Of a stretch of 64,000 nt of DNA, positions 24,357-35,707 are shown in pieces. The notes beneath the pieces are model-generated. The model saw only the letters and a list, made by a program, of their open reading frames with translations, made no database searches and was not told the DNA's origin. Every line of letters starts with the position of its first letter. Within the stretch, counting starts at the first letter, position 1. The stretch comes from Macrotrachela quadricornifera (lineage: Eukaryota; Rotifera; Eurotatoria; Philodinida; Philodinidae), in NCBI GenBank assembly GCA_022393335.1, contig JAJEKB010020718.1, positions 276,035 to 340,034 on the forward strand, read 5' to 3'. The position numbers and the translations under genes are program-made.

Positions 24357-25558
24357 CTACTATCCGTTTCAAAATAGAAGGCACCTCACGATTTTTTGAA
24401 TAACTTTTGATAGGAACAAGATAGAGACTTGCGGTTTTCACCATTAGGAAGAGGAGAGTCCGGGGCATCGAACCACATCAGAAGCATAATCCTTGAGTAC
24501 TTAGGTCTGACCAAAAGTTCGCGCAACATTAAATAAAAATATAAAGATAAGAAGATATTTTTAGTTTTATTTCATCAAATATTGAGGATAGTTGACAGTA
24601 TTATTTATGCCAAGACCAACCATTCCGACACAATTTGTTAAAAGTTTTTTTGAAGTCTTTTTCGAAAAAAATTTCAGATATCTTGAAAACCACATGAGCT
24701 AACGAAGTTTCACTTCTTTATTTACTTCAACTACGTTTGATAAAATTAGTTAGTCAGGAATTACATAGTATCAGGTCTGAGGAATAAGGTGGATAAGACA
24801 TTATATTGATATTTTCTTCTGTCAAATAATTAATAATATTGGATGAGTATGAAGCCATCGATCATCATGAAGCATTTTTGTGCATTTTGAACCTGATATC
24901 TCTATTTGTTTTCATATTCCACTAAAAAAGGACCTCAAACAGTTTTCGATATAGTACTTGTACTCTATGATCTTGTCTTTACCTACATTCAGAATTATTT
25001 CATTTAAAGAATACATCACAGAAAGTTTTGATTAAAACCTGTCTTTATGAACAATAATGTTAGCTGATTTATCCTCAATGAGCCAGCTAACATCAAATGA
25101 CTTATGACTGACGTACCCTAAAAAAATCTATGACCTATCTCTAGTGGTGCTAGGACACAACTGACATCATCGAACAAAATTTTGCTGAATTTTTAAAAGA
25201 AATCGAAAACGATTAATTCATGCGGTTTCGAAGATATCTGAAATTTTTTTCGAAAAAGACTTCAGAAAAACTTTTAACAAATTGTGTCGGAATGGTTGGT
25301 CTTGGCATAAATAATACTGTCAACTATCCTCAATATTTGATGAAATAAAACTAAAAATATCTCCTTATCTTTATATTTTTATTTAATGTTGCGCGAACTT
25401 TTGGTCAGACCTAAGTACTCAAGGATTATGTTTCTGATGTGGTTCGATGCCCCCGACTCTCCTCTTCCTAATGGTGAAAACCGCAAGTCTCTATCTTGTT
25501 CCTATCAAAAGTTATTAAAAAAACCGTGAGGTGCCTCCTATTTTGAAACGGATAGTAG
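24357..25558. mobile_element. Mariner-like foldback with about 345-bp inverted arms
   Basis: 24357-24700 pairs with 25220-25558 at high identity; both carry TTCGCGCAACATTAAATAAA or its complement, and GGTCTGACCAAAAG. The loop holds only the C-terminal part of a mariner transposase on the minus strand. The long arms could be the product of a fold-back rearrangement of one mariner end. Confidence 0.75.
24715..25190 (-). pseudogene. Mariner transposase C-terminal remnant
   Basis: Read on the minus strand, the loop translates to a decayed mariner-family segment. NYLTEENINIMSYPPYSSDL matches the region around the third acidic residue of the DD34D motif (usual form: ...HPPYSPDLAPCDYWL). Several in-frame stops are present, including two where the HDNA-type motif would be. 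It resembles the copy at 60.0-61.0 kb. Confidence 0.75.
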
Positions 25559-27280
25559 GTACTGTCACAAACTGATCAAAATAAGAAATGTCATCTGCCT
25601 CATGGTCGGTCGTGCACATCACTAACACTTTAGAAAACACAAGTCATAGACTTGAGAGTCTTTTATCAATATCCTTGTAGTTAAGTTGAATGCAATTTTT
25701 ACCGATTATATTGTTGTCTTTGTGCTAAACATCCTTCGAAATCAATGAATCATATCCTGAGTATCTAAAATGTGATATTGAATCAAAATTTTACTGGTCA
25801 CAGAACTCTATACTTTAAACTCAAACTAGAAAACTTTAATTGTTATTATGACCTTCAACTTTTGTATGATTATATTATCGTATGTAAAACATATGGTTGA
25901 ATCGAAAATTCAGTTATATTTACTAGTAAATATATAGTTATAGAGTGTTACAGATTTATAGAAGTTCTTCATGTTCTAACAAGGCCAAAACCTTATGTCT
26001 CATATAGCGAAAAAAAAACTCTTGATGAATAGAGTACAGGTTTTACTAGATTTTCTAGAGTGTCAATTGAGATTTTCATTCATTATTTAATAGAATATGT
26101 CATAATCTATCTTCATTGAATACCCAAAGATGAAACCGTCTGAAATTATTATTGAAATATGATGTCTTTAGTGTCATCTTTTATCAAGATTTGCTGACAA
26201 TGACTATAAATTTATTTTTACATTCCTACTTGGGAATTAATTGTACAAAAAACAATCATGCATAGTTTTCTTTACAAATTACATAGTGATGTGTTTTGTA
26301 TTGTATTATTTTTCATTTAAAACAGTATAGTATAAAGTTAAACGATTTTTCTAACATTCATGTGAGACAGATAATAAATTTCAAAAGTAGCACTAATAAA
26401 CATTATAATACATACGATTAGTGTTTGGAAATTTTAACTAAAAAAAGTACTTCAAATAATATGAAAACATTTGTCAAACTAATGCAGAATATTTCTTTCA
26501 TTTCTTTACTTCGTTATAAACTTTATAGCACGTACAAACTCACTTCTATGGAAGAAGCTTTTATTTACAGGAAATTCTTCATTACATTTAAGATATTAAC
26601 ACATTCACATGAATATCAAACAGAGATGTATGAGACATCAAAATTTTTTGGTACCCAAGAAATCTGTTTTGTGAAACTTGTCAACGTATTCTGACGATTC
26701 CTGTGGATAACTGGTGCAGCAGAATGAATGGCCCTCTTAGTATTTATCGAGAATATCTCTCTCATATTTTAATGTATATACTTGAATCTTTTGTCAAATG
26801 ATTTCGCATCGCTATCTTTTCTACATACACAACAGACTGAATAGGCTAGTTTATAGCTTGTGAAAAGTTCTATCAATTGAACGGATACTTCATTTTGATA
26901 TATTGTCAATTTCCCTAAAAAGTATCCTCTTTTTTAATTCCCACTATTTTCGTGTTGAGAATGTTATAGTAAGGTTCTTCGCAATTTTAATTTTGTTACA
27001 TTAAATGGAAAATGATTACAAAGGTGCAATACTTGAGTCATAGAACGAGTGAGATCGATAGTTTCAATCGACTTTCCTAGAATATTAACTCAACGAAACT
27101 CTCCATTAGGATCTCATACCTATTTAACTAGAAGAAATTAAATTAAATCCTGTTAATAAATTTCGATTAATCATTATTCCTTTGATATATATACTGTCAA
27201 AATTATCTCTATAACGAATAGAAAAAATACTATTCCTATACATATTTTGATAAATTTTATTTTAAAATAGTATAGTAATT
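25559..27280. other. Gene-free stretch
   Basis: No supported gene. An open frame at 26425-26694 has no ATG at its start and no recognisable domain. Confidence 0.5.
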
Positions 27281-27832
27281 TCAGATAATGTCCATATCAG
27301 GAACACATTTTGGACATTCAGGATATGGATCATTAATTTTTGAGGGATGTTTTGTACAAAGACGACAGTATGGTCGTTGAAAATTACATCCAATTTCATT
27401 GCAAGGATTTTGATAATAAACTCCTAAACCAGATGCCATTATTTCCCAAGGAATCGAAGATGTACACGATTTATCATAAGGTAATAAACATTTCTCATCT
27501 TGTTCAATACGATCTTTTGTTAAATTAGTATTTGTAGATTTCACGAAAGATGTAGACGTTGATGTAGTTTCTTGCGAAAACGTATTACGTTTTGGTTTTT
27601 GCAAAGAGACATATAGTAATGTTGAGATAAATAAAACAATAAGTATTGTCACGATAATAATTACAATCAAGTGTTTTTTACTAAGAGGTACACCATCGCA
27701 CAAACTGATACTTTCAATTTTTGTAATCGGTAATGGACTACTGTTTCGTGATTCTGTCATTGATGTTAACAATGGAGTAAATGATACTGGTTTGTTTTTA
27801 GTATTATTATTTTGATTGAATCTAGGAGCCAT
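27281..27832 (-). CDS. Single-pass membrane protein with Cys-rich C-terminus (probable alternative exon of the DED locus)
   Basis: A 183-residue open frame: a polar N-terminal part, one strong transmembrane segment (about 55-77, HLIVIIIVTILIVLFISTLL), a Ser/Thr-rich stalk with an N-L-T glycosylation site, and a C-terminal region with eight cysteines (CLLPYDKSC..., CNEIGCNFQRPYCRLC..., CPKC). No family recognised. The cysteine-rich end is more likely outside the cell, giving type II topology, although positive residues flank both sides of the membrane segment. The ATG lies two bases after TTCTCTTTCTAG, a strong splice acceptor. If the upstream DED exon (28276-28534) splices here, the reading frame is preserved through a lysine codon, making an N-terminal cytosolic DED fused to this membrane protein of about 270 residues. 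Alternatively it is a separate gene whose 5' end is made by spliced-leader trans-splicing, which occurs in bdelloids. Confidence 0.7.
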   Translation of the reverse strand: MAPRFNQNNNTKNKPVSFTPLLTSMTESRNSSPLPITKIESISLCDGVPLSKKHLIVIIIVTILIVLFISTLLYVSLQKPKRNTFSQETTSTSTSFVKSTNTNLTKDRIEQDEKCLLPYDKSCTSSIPWEIMASGLGVYYQNPCNEIGCNFQRPYCRLCTKHPSKINDPYPECPKCVPDMDII

Positions 27833-27870
27833 TTCTAGAAAGAGAATATTTATTTATTTATTTATTTAGA

Positions 27871-28534
27871 TTAAATTTTTTTATTGATTAATTTACGTGA
27901 AACATGTGTTGTTGCCATTTTATCATCCACCATATCTTCTAGTAGATGATCGATAAGCGTAGAATTATTGACTGTACTGATATTGTTTGTATCAGTAACA
28001 AAAGTGTTTGCTGGTATTGTAGAAAACAAATTATTTTTTGAATTCGATACCATATATTTCTTCGATAAATTCGTTTGAAGTTCTTAAAAGGAACAAGATA
28101 TAAATCAAACTATTGGAGTTTGGTGGTGACATATTTTCCTTTTTACACATATTGACAACTACGTAAACGAAATAAGAAAAGTTTTCGATTTATGAATTGA
28201 GTTTTTAGATGACTTCTTAACTCAATACTAGTTATCTCTGTATTCAATGAAGTAAGACAAACTAAACACACATACTTTTCAAATTATTTGCCGCTTGATA
28301 ACATTTAATAGCTTCAAATGCATTGATTAAATAGGAAAAATTTTCTTCTGATATTTTTTCTCTATCTAATAGCTGTTGAAATCCATCCATTGTTCCTCCA
28401 ATTGTTGGATCATCACGTATTCGTCGTTCAATATCATCACCCAAAAGAAATGATAATTTTTTACGATCATTATCTGTAAGTTGATCTAATATATGAATTA
28501 AAGTTTCACGAAAACAAAATTTCGCATCACTCAT
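27871..28534 (-). CDS. Death-effector-domain (DED) protein, two exons
   Basis: Exon 1 is 28276-28534 and exon 2 is 27871-28082. The intron (28083-28275, 193 bp) has donor GTATGTGT and acceptor CCTTTTAAG; phase 1 is preserved, giving 156 residues. Residues about 6-82 look like a DED: RETLIHILDQLTDNDRKKL, LSFLLGDDI, FQQLLDREKISEENFSYLIN and a last helix AIKCYQAANNL. The order and hydrophobic pattern match FADD/caspase-8-type DEDs, with the usual RxDL at the last helix not conserved. Such domains assemble homotypically in apoptosis or innate signalling. The exon 2-encoded tail (about 70 residues) is Asn/Ser/Thr-rich with no domain. It is adjacent to, and probably spliced alternatively with, the membrane-protein exon 38 bp downstream. 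Confidence 0.72.
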
Positions 28535-31157
28535 TATGTGATTTCATTCTGAAAATGAAAAGAAATCTAAATTGAGTAGTTTGTTTTTAAGTTTTGAAAA
28601 GTAATTCAGTACATTATATCTTACGAAGCCTACGAAAATAGAATATCCTTTTAGCATTTATAATCTATGCAAGAAACAAAATATGTAAGTAAGTCGTATT
28701 ATTATTGTATGGTGTCTTTACAATATTAACTCGTTCTATGGAAGAATGGCAAAAAGGAAGAAACATATGATAATTTATGCTTCTTTCTTTGTATTCTCGA
28801 TGCGAAATTTATTATCGTTACTATCAAGATAGAAAGTCTTATGTGTTTGAGTCATATAGAAGAAAAACAAATGAATGTTGGTATTTTTTTTTTCTTAAGC
28901 TAAAAGTGTTTTTTCTGTAAGCAATATTAGTTGCTTAAATACACGAGAGATGAGAAGAAGAACATAGTAATAATCAACGTGATAGAATGAAAAAAAAAGA
29001 ACATACTTTTATCGAAAGATATCATTGTTGCCATAACAATTATATCAAAAATATAAGCGCAATTCATACATAGAATACATAATCACTGTATAGACGATGT
29101 TTTGTGGATTCTATAATTAGTTAAAAAACTTCCATCTGTCAGAATATACAAGCGTTGGAAATATACGTGCATCACATACTGAATTTTTTCAACATGACGT
29201 ATTGAGTTTTTTCCATGTTCTATATTAGACTTCCTCAATATATTCGATTATGCCATATATAATATTTTCCAACATACTTACAAATACAGTTAGAAAAAAA
29301 AAGTACTCGATCACCCCCGTCTTAATCTCATATAAAGATTCTATTCGAATAAATTCTTTACAAAGTTAGACTTTTGTAGAGTAACTAACCATATATCGAA
29401 TGATATATAGGAAACTGCATTTAGGAAAATTTATAAATAGTTCTAGAAAAGGTCTTCGATTCTGATTTATTTCATAGTTTTAATGATAGACGCGTTTGAC
29501 TAAATCCTGATGAAAGCAGAATTTTGTGGAGAATACTTCTATGCAAGAAAAGTGATAAATACTGAAAATATGTCAGGATGTCAAGCTGTTTTCCCCTCGC
29601 TTTATGCCTGTCAAGAGTATATATGTACATAAGTATAATAAGAGTCTATTGAAATAGAATCTTTATATGAGACTAAAATGGAATGGTCGACTACTTTCTT
29701 ACCAACTGTATATATATATATATCTGTTTTTTTCTTTTGCTGTCCACTATCATATTCACTAATTCTATATTTTTCTTTTATTCGCTTCTCTCTATATTAT
29801 GTCAAATATTGTACGAATAAACCGAATTCATTCATACAATTTACATAATTGAATACATTTTATATCTATTAGAAATTTGAAAAAGTCATTATACTTTATA
29901 TGTACAGAGTGTTTCAGAAATAATCTAAAGTTTCTGTAGTATTAATTTATTTACCTTCTTTCATCAACTTTTCTGCATGTTTCACGCAAGCATATTATCC
30001 TCTTCAATGGAATAATAGGTCTAGTCGATCAAACGATAGTTTGTATATCCTTATATTCAGCAATGACGAAAACGAAAATTTTTCGTGATTGATGGGTATT
30101 ATACCTCGATACTCCCTCCCTGAGTAGGCCACCACTGCTTACATTAAGCCGTGAAATATTGAAAAAAATAAACATGAAAAGATCATTTTTTTTTTACGGA
30201 TGTCAGTTTGAAATTATGTTAGCTTATACATGAATATGACTAACGTTTCTCTTCTCTCTTCTCTACTACTCGTGTGTTCCAAGTCACAATTCTATTGTCT
30301 TTTTGTAGCTGCATTTATCGTATCTATGGACTTGATTACTATTATTTGTGATTAAATAAAAATTAATTCTGCTTACAGAGGAGTGCCCTTAAGTGTACGA
30401 TCACTTTTTGCTTGAGACTATTGCCATTAAAATGACATCAATGGATATAGGAAACGTCCATATTGATTCCGGTTCATAGATCTCCTATACTGAGATATTA
30501 AATTATCGGGTTACAATCAAAATAGTCGAAAGTATTGATTTAACTTATTGATGCCTATGTGTCGATAAATTCAGTGATATTATATTCTTGTTATAGTATT
30601 GCTTTAATCCTTTTTAAGTTTCGATAATGGTAGACGTTCTCAAAATATATTTTTGTCCTTTACAACTTTGTTCATTACTTCAAAAGCTTTATTTATACTT
30701 GTTGTAGATTATTGAACACCTCCATATTGTATATTAAATGATATTAGACACTTGCACATATTGTTAAATTATTTCGATATTTAGTTATCGATCTTTATAT
30801 ACACATGAAAAGTCATAGTTGTAAAAAAAATTTATTCTAATAGGATATATATAACTATAATTTAACTTCAAATGTTCGACACTATAGACTTATACATACT
30901 CTAATAGAAAGTTAATAATACCATAAAAAAACTAAAAGATTATATTTTGAATTCATATTTATACATAGAACAAATTATAGTGGGATCTAAAAGAAAACGA
31001 TCTTTGCTCTGTTAAAGATATAAAATCATTTTCTTGATTTTCATATAAGAATTGTAACTTTTAACATATTTCGTATTTTTTTCTTCAATTCGTTTTCAAT
31101 ATTATCTCTTCTTATTAAAAACACAAATATTAATTTATTGTAAAAGAAAAAGTTTTA
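28535..31157. other. Gene-free stretch containing one MITE
   Basis: Apart from the MITE at 29285-29710, no gene or RNA is supported. Confidence 0.5.
29285..29710. mobile_element. Tc1/mariner-type MITE, about 425 bp
   Basis: Ends begin CAGTTAGAAAA on the left (about 29287) and, in reverse complement, CAGTTGGTAAGAAAGTAG on the right. About 60 bp of each end pair, with CTCATATAAAGATTCTATT identical. Both ends abut TA dinucleotides. No coding capacity. Confidence 0.7.
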
Positions 31158-32228
31158 TTATTGTACTGTAGAATGATCGCATGAGATTCCAAAAATTTTT
31201 GCAAGATCTTTATTCGTTTTGCATCTAAAACAAAATCATTTATAAGAGAAAAAAAGACTAAATATACATTCATACCCATCTATAAATTGTTTCTCGCTCA
31301 GTTTATGCTCTTTATCAATATTAAACGTATTGAAAACATGTGTAGCAATCATGTCTGAATTAACACTTGTTGATTTATCACTGGTTGTTAGTTTCACCTT
31401 AACAAGAAAAAAAGATTAATATGTAATATAATCTTAAAAATAAAAAAAAAATCTTACTGCTTTATTTATAAAGTTTACCATCTCATCGTAACCAATATGT
31501 TCGTCACCTGACGTGTCTATGCTAAAGATAAAAAAAATGGAAATTTGAATAATTATATATTCAAAAGTTTAAAAGTACAAAGATACTTTCAGATCTATAT
31601 TTCGTATGTAAACAGCTTACTGTTCTAGTTTCGTGAATACATGTACCTATTCAAAAGAAAACTTACATGGCAAACGCAAGTTGAAGTTGACCGTCTAGGT
31701 CATTCTTATTTCCGACTGTAGAAGCTAATACAAATTCACTAAAATCAATTGAACCATCATGATTAGTATCAAACACAGCAAATGCAGTACTAAAACAGTA
31801 TAAAAAATTACAAGAAAATAAGAAAAATGTATTAGTATACTCAGTTAAAACGCTATTTTCATCATCAGTTCCCGTAACTTGTTTGTAAAATTTAAGAAAT
31901 TGTCTTTTGTTCATTCTACCTGTACCTGATTCAGCTTCATAATTAAATTCCTAGAAAAATAAAAAATAAATAATATTTAATAGAAAAATATTTTCTTACA
32001 TCATACATTTCTCGTATTTCTAAATAGCATAAATAAAAAAAGTTTTCCTATGATATTTATATCTTATTTCTACTTACCTTGTTCGCTAAGTTTGGAATTA
32101 GCTTTGAGTACGGCAATTTCTAATAATAAAAGAATTTTGTTCCATTAATCATAATTAATAAAATAGAAAATTAAACCTTTATCAAGACATGATCCTGATG
32201 TTCTCTTCTTAGATGCTTGATTACCCAT
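31158..32228 (-). CDS. Neuronal-calcium-sensor-like EF-hand protein, eight exons
   Basis: Exons read on the minus strand: 32177-32228, 32078-32120, 32000-32019, 31841-31950, 31667-31789, 31458-31521, 31276-31397, 31158-31224; introns are 49-145 bp, all GT-AG. The start MGNQASK is a typical N-myristoylation signal, so the protein should associate with membranes. EF-hand loops DTNHDGSIDFSE and DTSGDEHIGYDE keep the calcium ligands. The first EF-hand (near ESGTGRMNKRQF) and last (NIDKEHKLSEKQ) are degenerate. Length is about 199 residues, close to the frequenin/recoverin family. Phases agree at every junction except exon 1 to exon 2, which is off by one base with the canonical sites, so the first exon or one base of sequence is uncertain. 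It presumably acts as a calcium-dependent regulator; the target is unknown. Confidence 0.8.
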
Positions 32229-34771
32229 GATATTATTTGTAAATACAAAATGATTTGCAATATTTTTCTATATATTCTTATTATTCATTATAGTATATAA
32301 AGAATACTAATGGTATTTATAGAAAAAGAAACATAGAAAAATGTCGAATTAATGATAGAATTTATGGCAATATGAAAAGAAAAGAAAATGAATAATACCA
32401 ATACAATTATCAGTATGTTAAATTACCTGGACAGTTTCTTTTCACTTCATTCAATTTATATTTATTTATGAATAAATTGAAGAACAGAACAAATCAATCA
32501 ACATATTTTTCTTTTTTAACTAATCAAATATAATATTAAAAAAAGAACCGTTTTTCTACATTCTATGTTTATTTTAAACAGTAATAACATGAAAGTAATT
32601 ATCTGTATTGTTAAAATGACATTTTTATGAGAAATCTATTTTATCCAATACTAACAATAAACAAAAATGCACTTTTTTCGTACTGTTAGAAGTCAAAGAA
32701 TTTTTCTGTTGTAAAAGATGTATAAACAAATATTTGCCAGTGAACTTTCGAACAGATCTACATGAAAATCGAATTTGAACATCAGGTTTGTTGAATTTGA
32801 TCATGATTAAGTATCTCGTAAAAACATGTTCTTTGACAATAATAGAATTTAAGAAGTATTCCAAACGTTCTAATGCAATTTTAAAATGTATCGTTCACGC
32901 ATTCAACAAAAGCACTTTCTATAAGCTAAATATCCGTTAGTTCAACACTGCTCAAAATCATCCTATTTTTGTAAATTATCTAATGTTTTAGTTATATGCT
33001 AATGTTTAATAGTTTGAATGAGTTTTGTTTATTCATCATCAGTAGTGTAGACTTAATCTTACGATAAGCATTACTTTGTAGTCTTATGAAAGCTGAAAAG
33101 TGTTAAGCTATTTCTATATTGAATTTTGTTAATATACGTCAGAGGGAAATTCAAATATTAGTACATAATAGTGTTGTTACTATTTCTCGTCAGGAACCTG
33201 TGAGATAATTTCGAATTTCAAAAAATTTTCGTAACAGAATATGTTGAGAAAAATTGAAGCAAAATGAAAGAAAACCTTAGAAAAAAAAGTTGTGATATAC
33301 ACTGAGTATTGATCATTATTATTCTATTCATTGGTTGTTTTCCTCCAACTGCAATTTCGACAGTGTCTCATTTAACTAATGCACTGAGCATATCAACCAT
33401 TTTTTTCATATTTCGATTGAAGGCGAATACATTTCTTTTAATGCTCAAAGCTATCAGTTGATAAATAGTAAAATACGAATTTTTTTTGCATCCAGACTTT
33501 GTCTACCGTTTCCTAATGATGGGAGCACAGGGCTATTTCTTGACAGACACGTTACTCTAGTAGTCTGAATTAAAAGTTTAAGAATACATTATCTGAATAA
33601 CTGAAAAAGATTTAATAAGCATTAAGGAGTAGGTTTTCCTATTTTTGTTGTTTCATCTAGTTTTATAACAAGCAGAATATGTAACATAGATGTTTTGGCT
33701 TTGAATGGGACCGCACGGATAAGTTTTTCTATTGATTGTATGAACGAGACATTTCGAAAAACTTTGAGATAGGACAAACGGATTTTGATAAATGAAAAAA
33801 ATTGTCATGCAGATCTTCAGTTTTCATCTACAACAAAAGCTGTAGACCTTAAACAAGTACAATAATCTACCACAATTTCAAAGAGTTTGCCTTTTATCAT
33901 ATGCAAAAAGAATACATTATTCAATACATTTAATCATACATATAAATAAACCAAGAACTGTTTAATATTATCCATTATAGATCAAGCAAAGGTTAATCCT
34001 ATTGATCAATCTTCAGTAAAAGACTTAATATTTGTCGTTCTTTATTTGTTTAAAGCGTTTTGATACGTTCTTAAACAATTCTCAGTTATCTGAAAACAAA
34101 CGTAAGATAATACAATGATATAGATTTATGTCCGGAAATTTACAATTTAAATAGAAGTTAATGATTTAAATTTTTATGCCATTCATTTCTATCTCTAGGT
34201 TAATAGGATAAATATTTGTTATTTAATATATTGAATATAAAGATATCTGATGACAATGCAATCGCACCAATCAGGACAAATGGATATACAGATATGTCTT
34301 TAGAATTTGTGAGTAATTATTAATATGATATTTATAGATGCATCTGCTTTCAAATATGATGCAAAGAAAGAAGAAACATAACAAATAGTCCATTTTGTAG
34401 AAATTGAAGTACTCTATCAAATTCTCTCTTTTCATATATTTCTGAATGACTTTCCTTTTCGACAAAATTATTCACTACGTAGAATGACATTTTGAAAAAT
34501 TGGATCACGAACAGCTTTTAGAGAATCTATCTATTTTCGTTAACATTAAAGTATGCGGTATTTCAGTTAAATATGATAAAATGTTGGAAAAATTTTGTTC
34601 GAGTGTCATAAAATGCACTACTACGAAATACATCATTTTCAGTTTCCTGTTTATAAGAGAACGAATTATCATTCATATGTTTAACGATTTTTGTATTAAA
34701 CTCATAACTTAGCTGTTCTTGATCTAATCAATTGTTTTTTTATTTCTTAATAGGAAAAATCTTCTCTTCAA
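32229..34771. other. Gene-free stretch
   Basis: No supported gene. Just before the next gene, 34735-34753 reads as a pyrimidine-rich tract ending TTCTTAATAG, a possible acceptor for a 5' untranslated intron or spliced leader. Confidence 0.5.
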
Positions 34772-35707
34772 ATGACCATTCAGCTATATAATACATTGAA
34801 AAAATATGTAAAATATGTGCTTATAATCTTAATTTTTAGTTGTATATTCATTAGTATTGTTTATATATTTTTAAAACCAAAGAAAATCCTGTTAAATATT
34901 GAAATTAAAAAAAAATTTATTCAAACAAAAGCAGTTGCATTTATAATAACGAATAATTGTACTTCAGAACGTTTTCAATTCAGTAAACATAATATTGAAC
35001 AAGCATTTCCAAATTTTTTTCATATTCATTGTTTTAAAACAATTCCATTAAATGATTCACGTATTCATACATCATCATCATTAGTATTGAAAAAACTTTC
35101 ATCAAATCTATTATCATTTATGACTGTATGGACATATGAAATTCCAGCACATTCTCAATATGGTGATGAAGAATGGTCATTTGTTTTTGAAGATGATGTT
35201 GATTTTGTTAATCCATTAAAATTTTCATTATCAAATTATATAGATGTATTAAAAGAAATGATGAATAATCCCGAAATTCATTTTCAACATGGTCTTTTCT
35301 ATTTAGGTATTTGTGCACCTAATTTTACAAAGAATAGTCAACCATTAATAACTAAATATTCAAATAATAGTCTTTTGAGTTATAAAGGTTATGGTTGGTG
35401 TGCTCATGCTATGGGTTTAACAACAAAACGTGCGCGATATTTTTGGACAGAAATATCTTCATATCGTCCAACTCTTGATACAGCTATTGATATATTTCTT
35501 CGAAATTTTTGTATTAGAAGTGGAAATCGATATTATATTTTAGGGGCAAATTTACATTGGCCACCTCAAACAGGACATTATGGAATAGCATTTCAAGATC
35601 GAATGAGATATTACTCGGGAATGATTGAATTCATTTTAATAATATTTTATCAATCATGTTTTAAATCAATTATTTATTTAAAAAGAAAATTGTCAAATAA
35701 CTCTTGA
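34772..35707 (+). CDS. Type II membrane glycosyltransferase, GT25-like
   Basis: A 311-residue protein. A short basic N-terminus is followed by a signal anchor (about 16-34, VLIILIFSCIFISIVYIFL), giving a luminal catalytic domain as in Golgi/ER enzymes. The segment WSFVFEDDVDFVNP (about 135-148) carries the E-D-D motif used by GT25-type transferases to bind the sugar nucleotide through a metal. GWCAHAMGLTTKRA and the aromatic C-terminal part also fit this fold. The acceptor is unknown; the family includes collagen galactosyltransferases and bacterial lipopolysaccharide transferases. Length is shorter than animal collagen enzymes and closer to single-domain bacterial ones. No intron is seen in the coding region. 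The ATG follows a splice-acceptor-like tract (34753). Confidence 0.65.
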   Translation: MTIQLYNTLKKYVKYVLIILIFSCIFISIVYIFLKPKKILLNIEIKKKFIQTKAVAFIITNNCTSERFQFSKHNIEQAFPNFFHIHCFKTIPLNDSRIHTSSSLVLKKLSSNLLSFMTVWTYEIPAHSQYGDEEWSFVFEDDVDFVNPLKFSLSNYIDVLKEMMNNPEIHFQHGLFYLGICAPNFTKNSQPLITKYSNNSLLSYKGYGWCAHAMGLTTKRARYFWTEISSYRPTLDTAIDIFLRNFCIRSGNRYYILGANLHWPPQTGHYGIAFQDRMRYYSGMIEFILIIFYQSCFKSIIYLKRKLSNNS

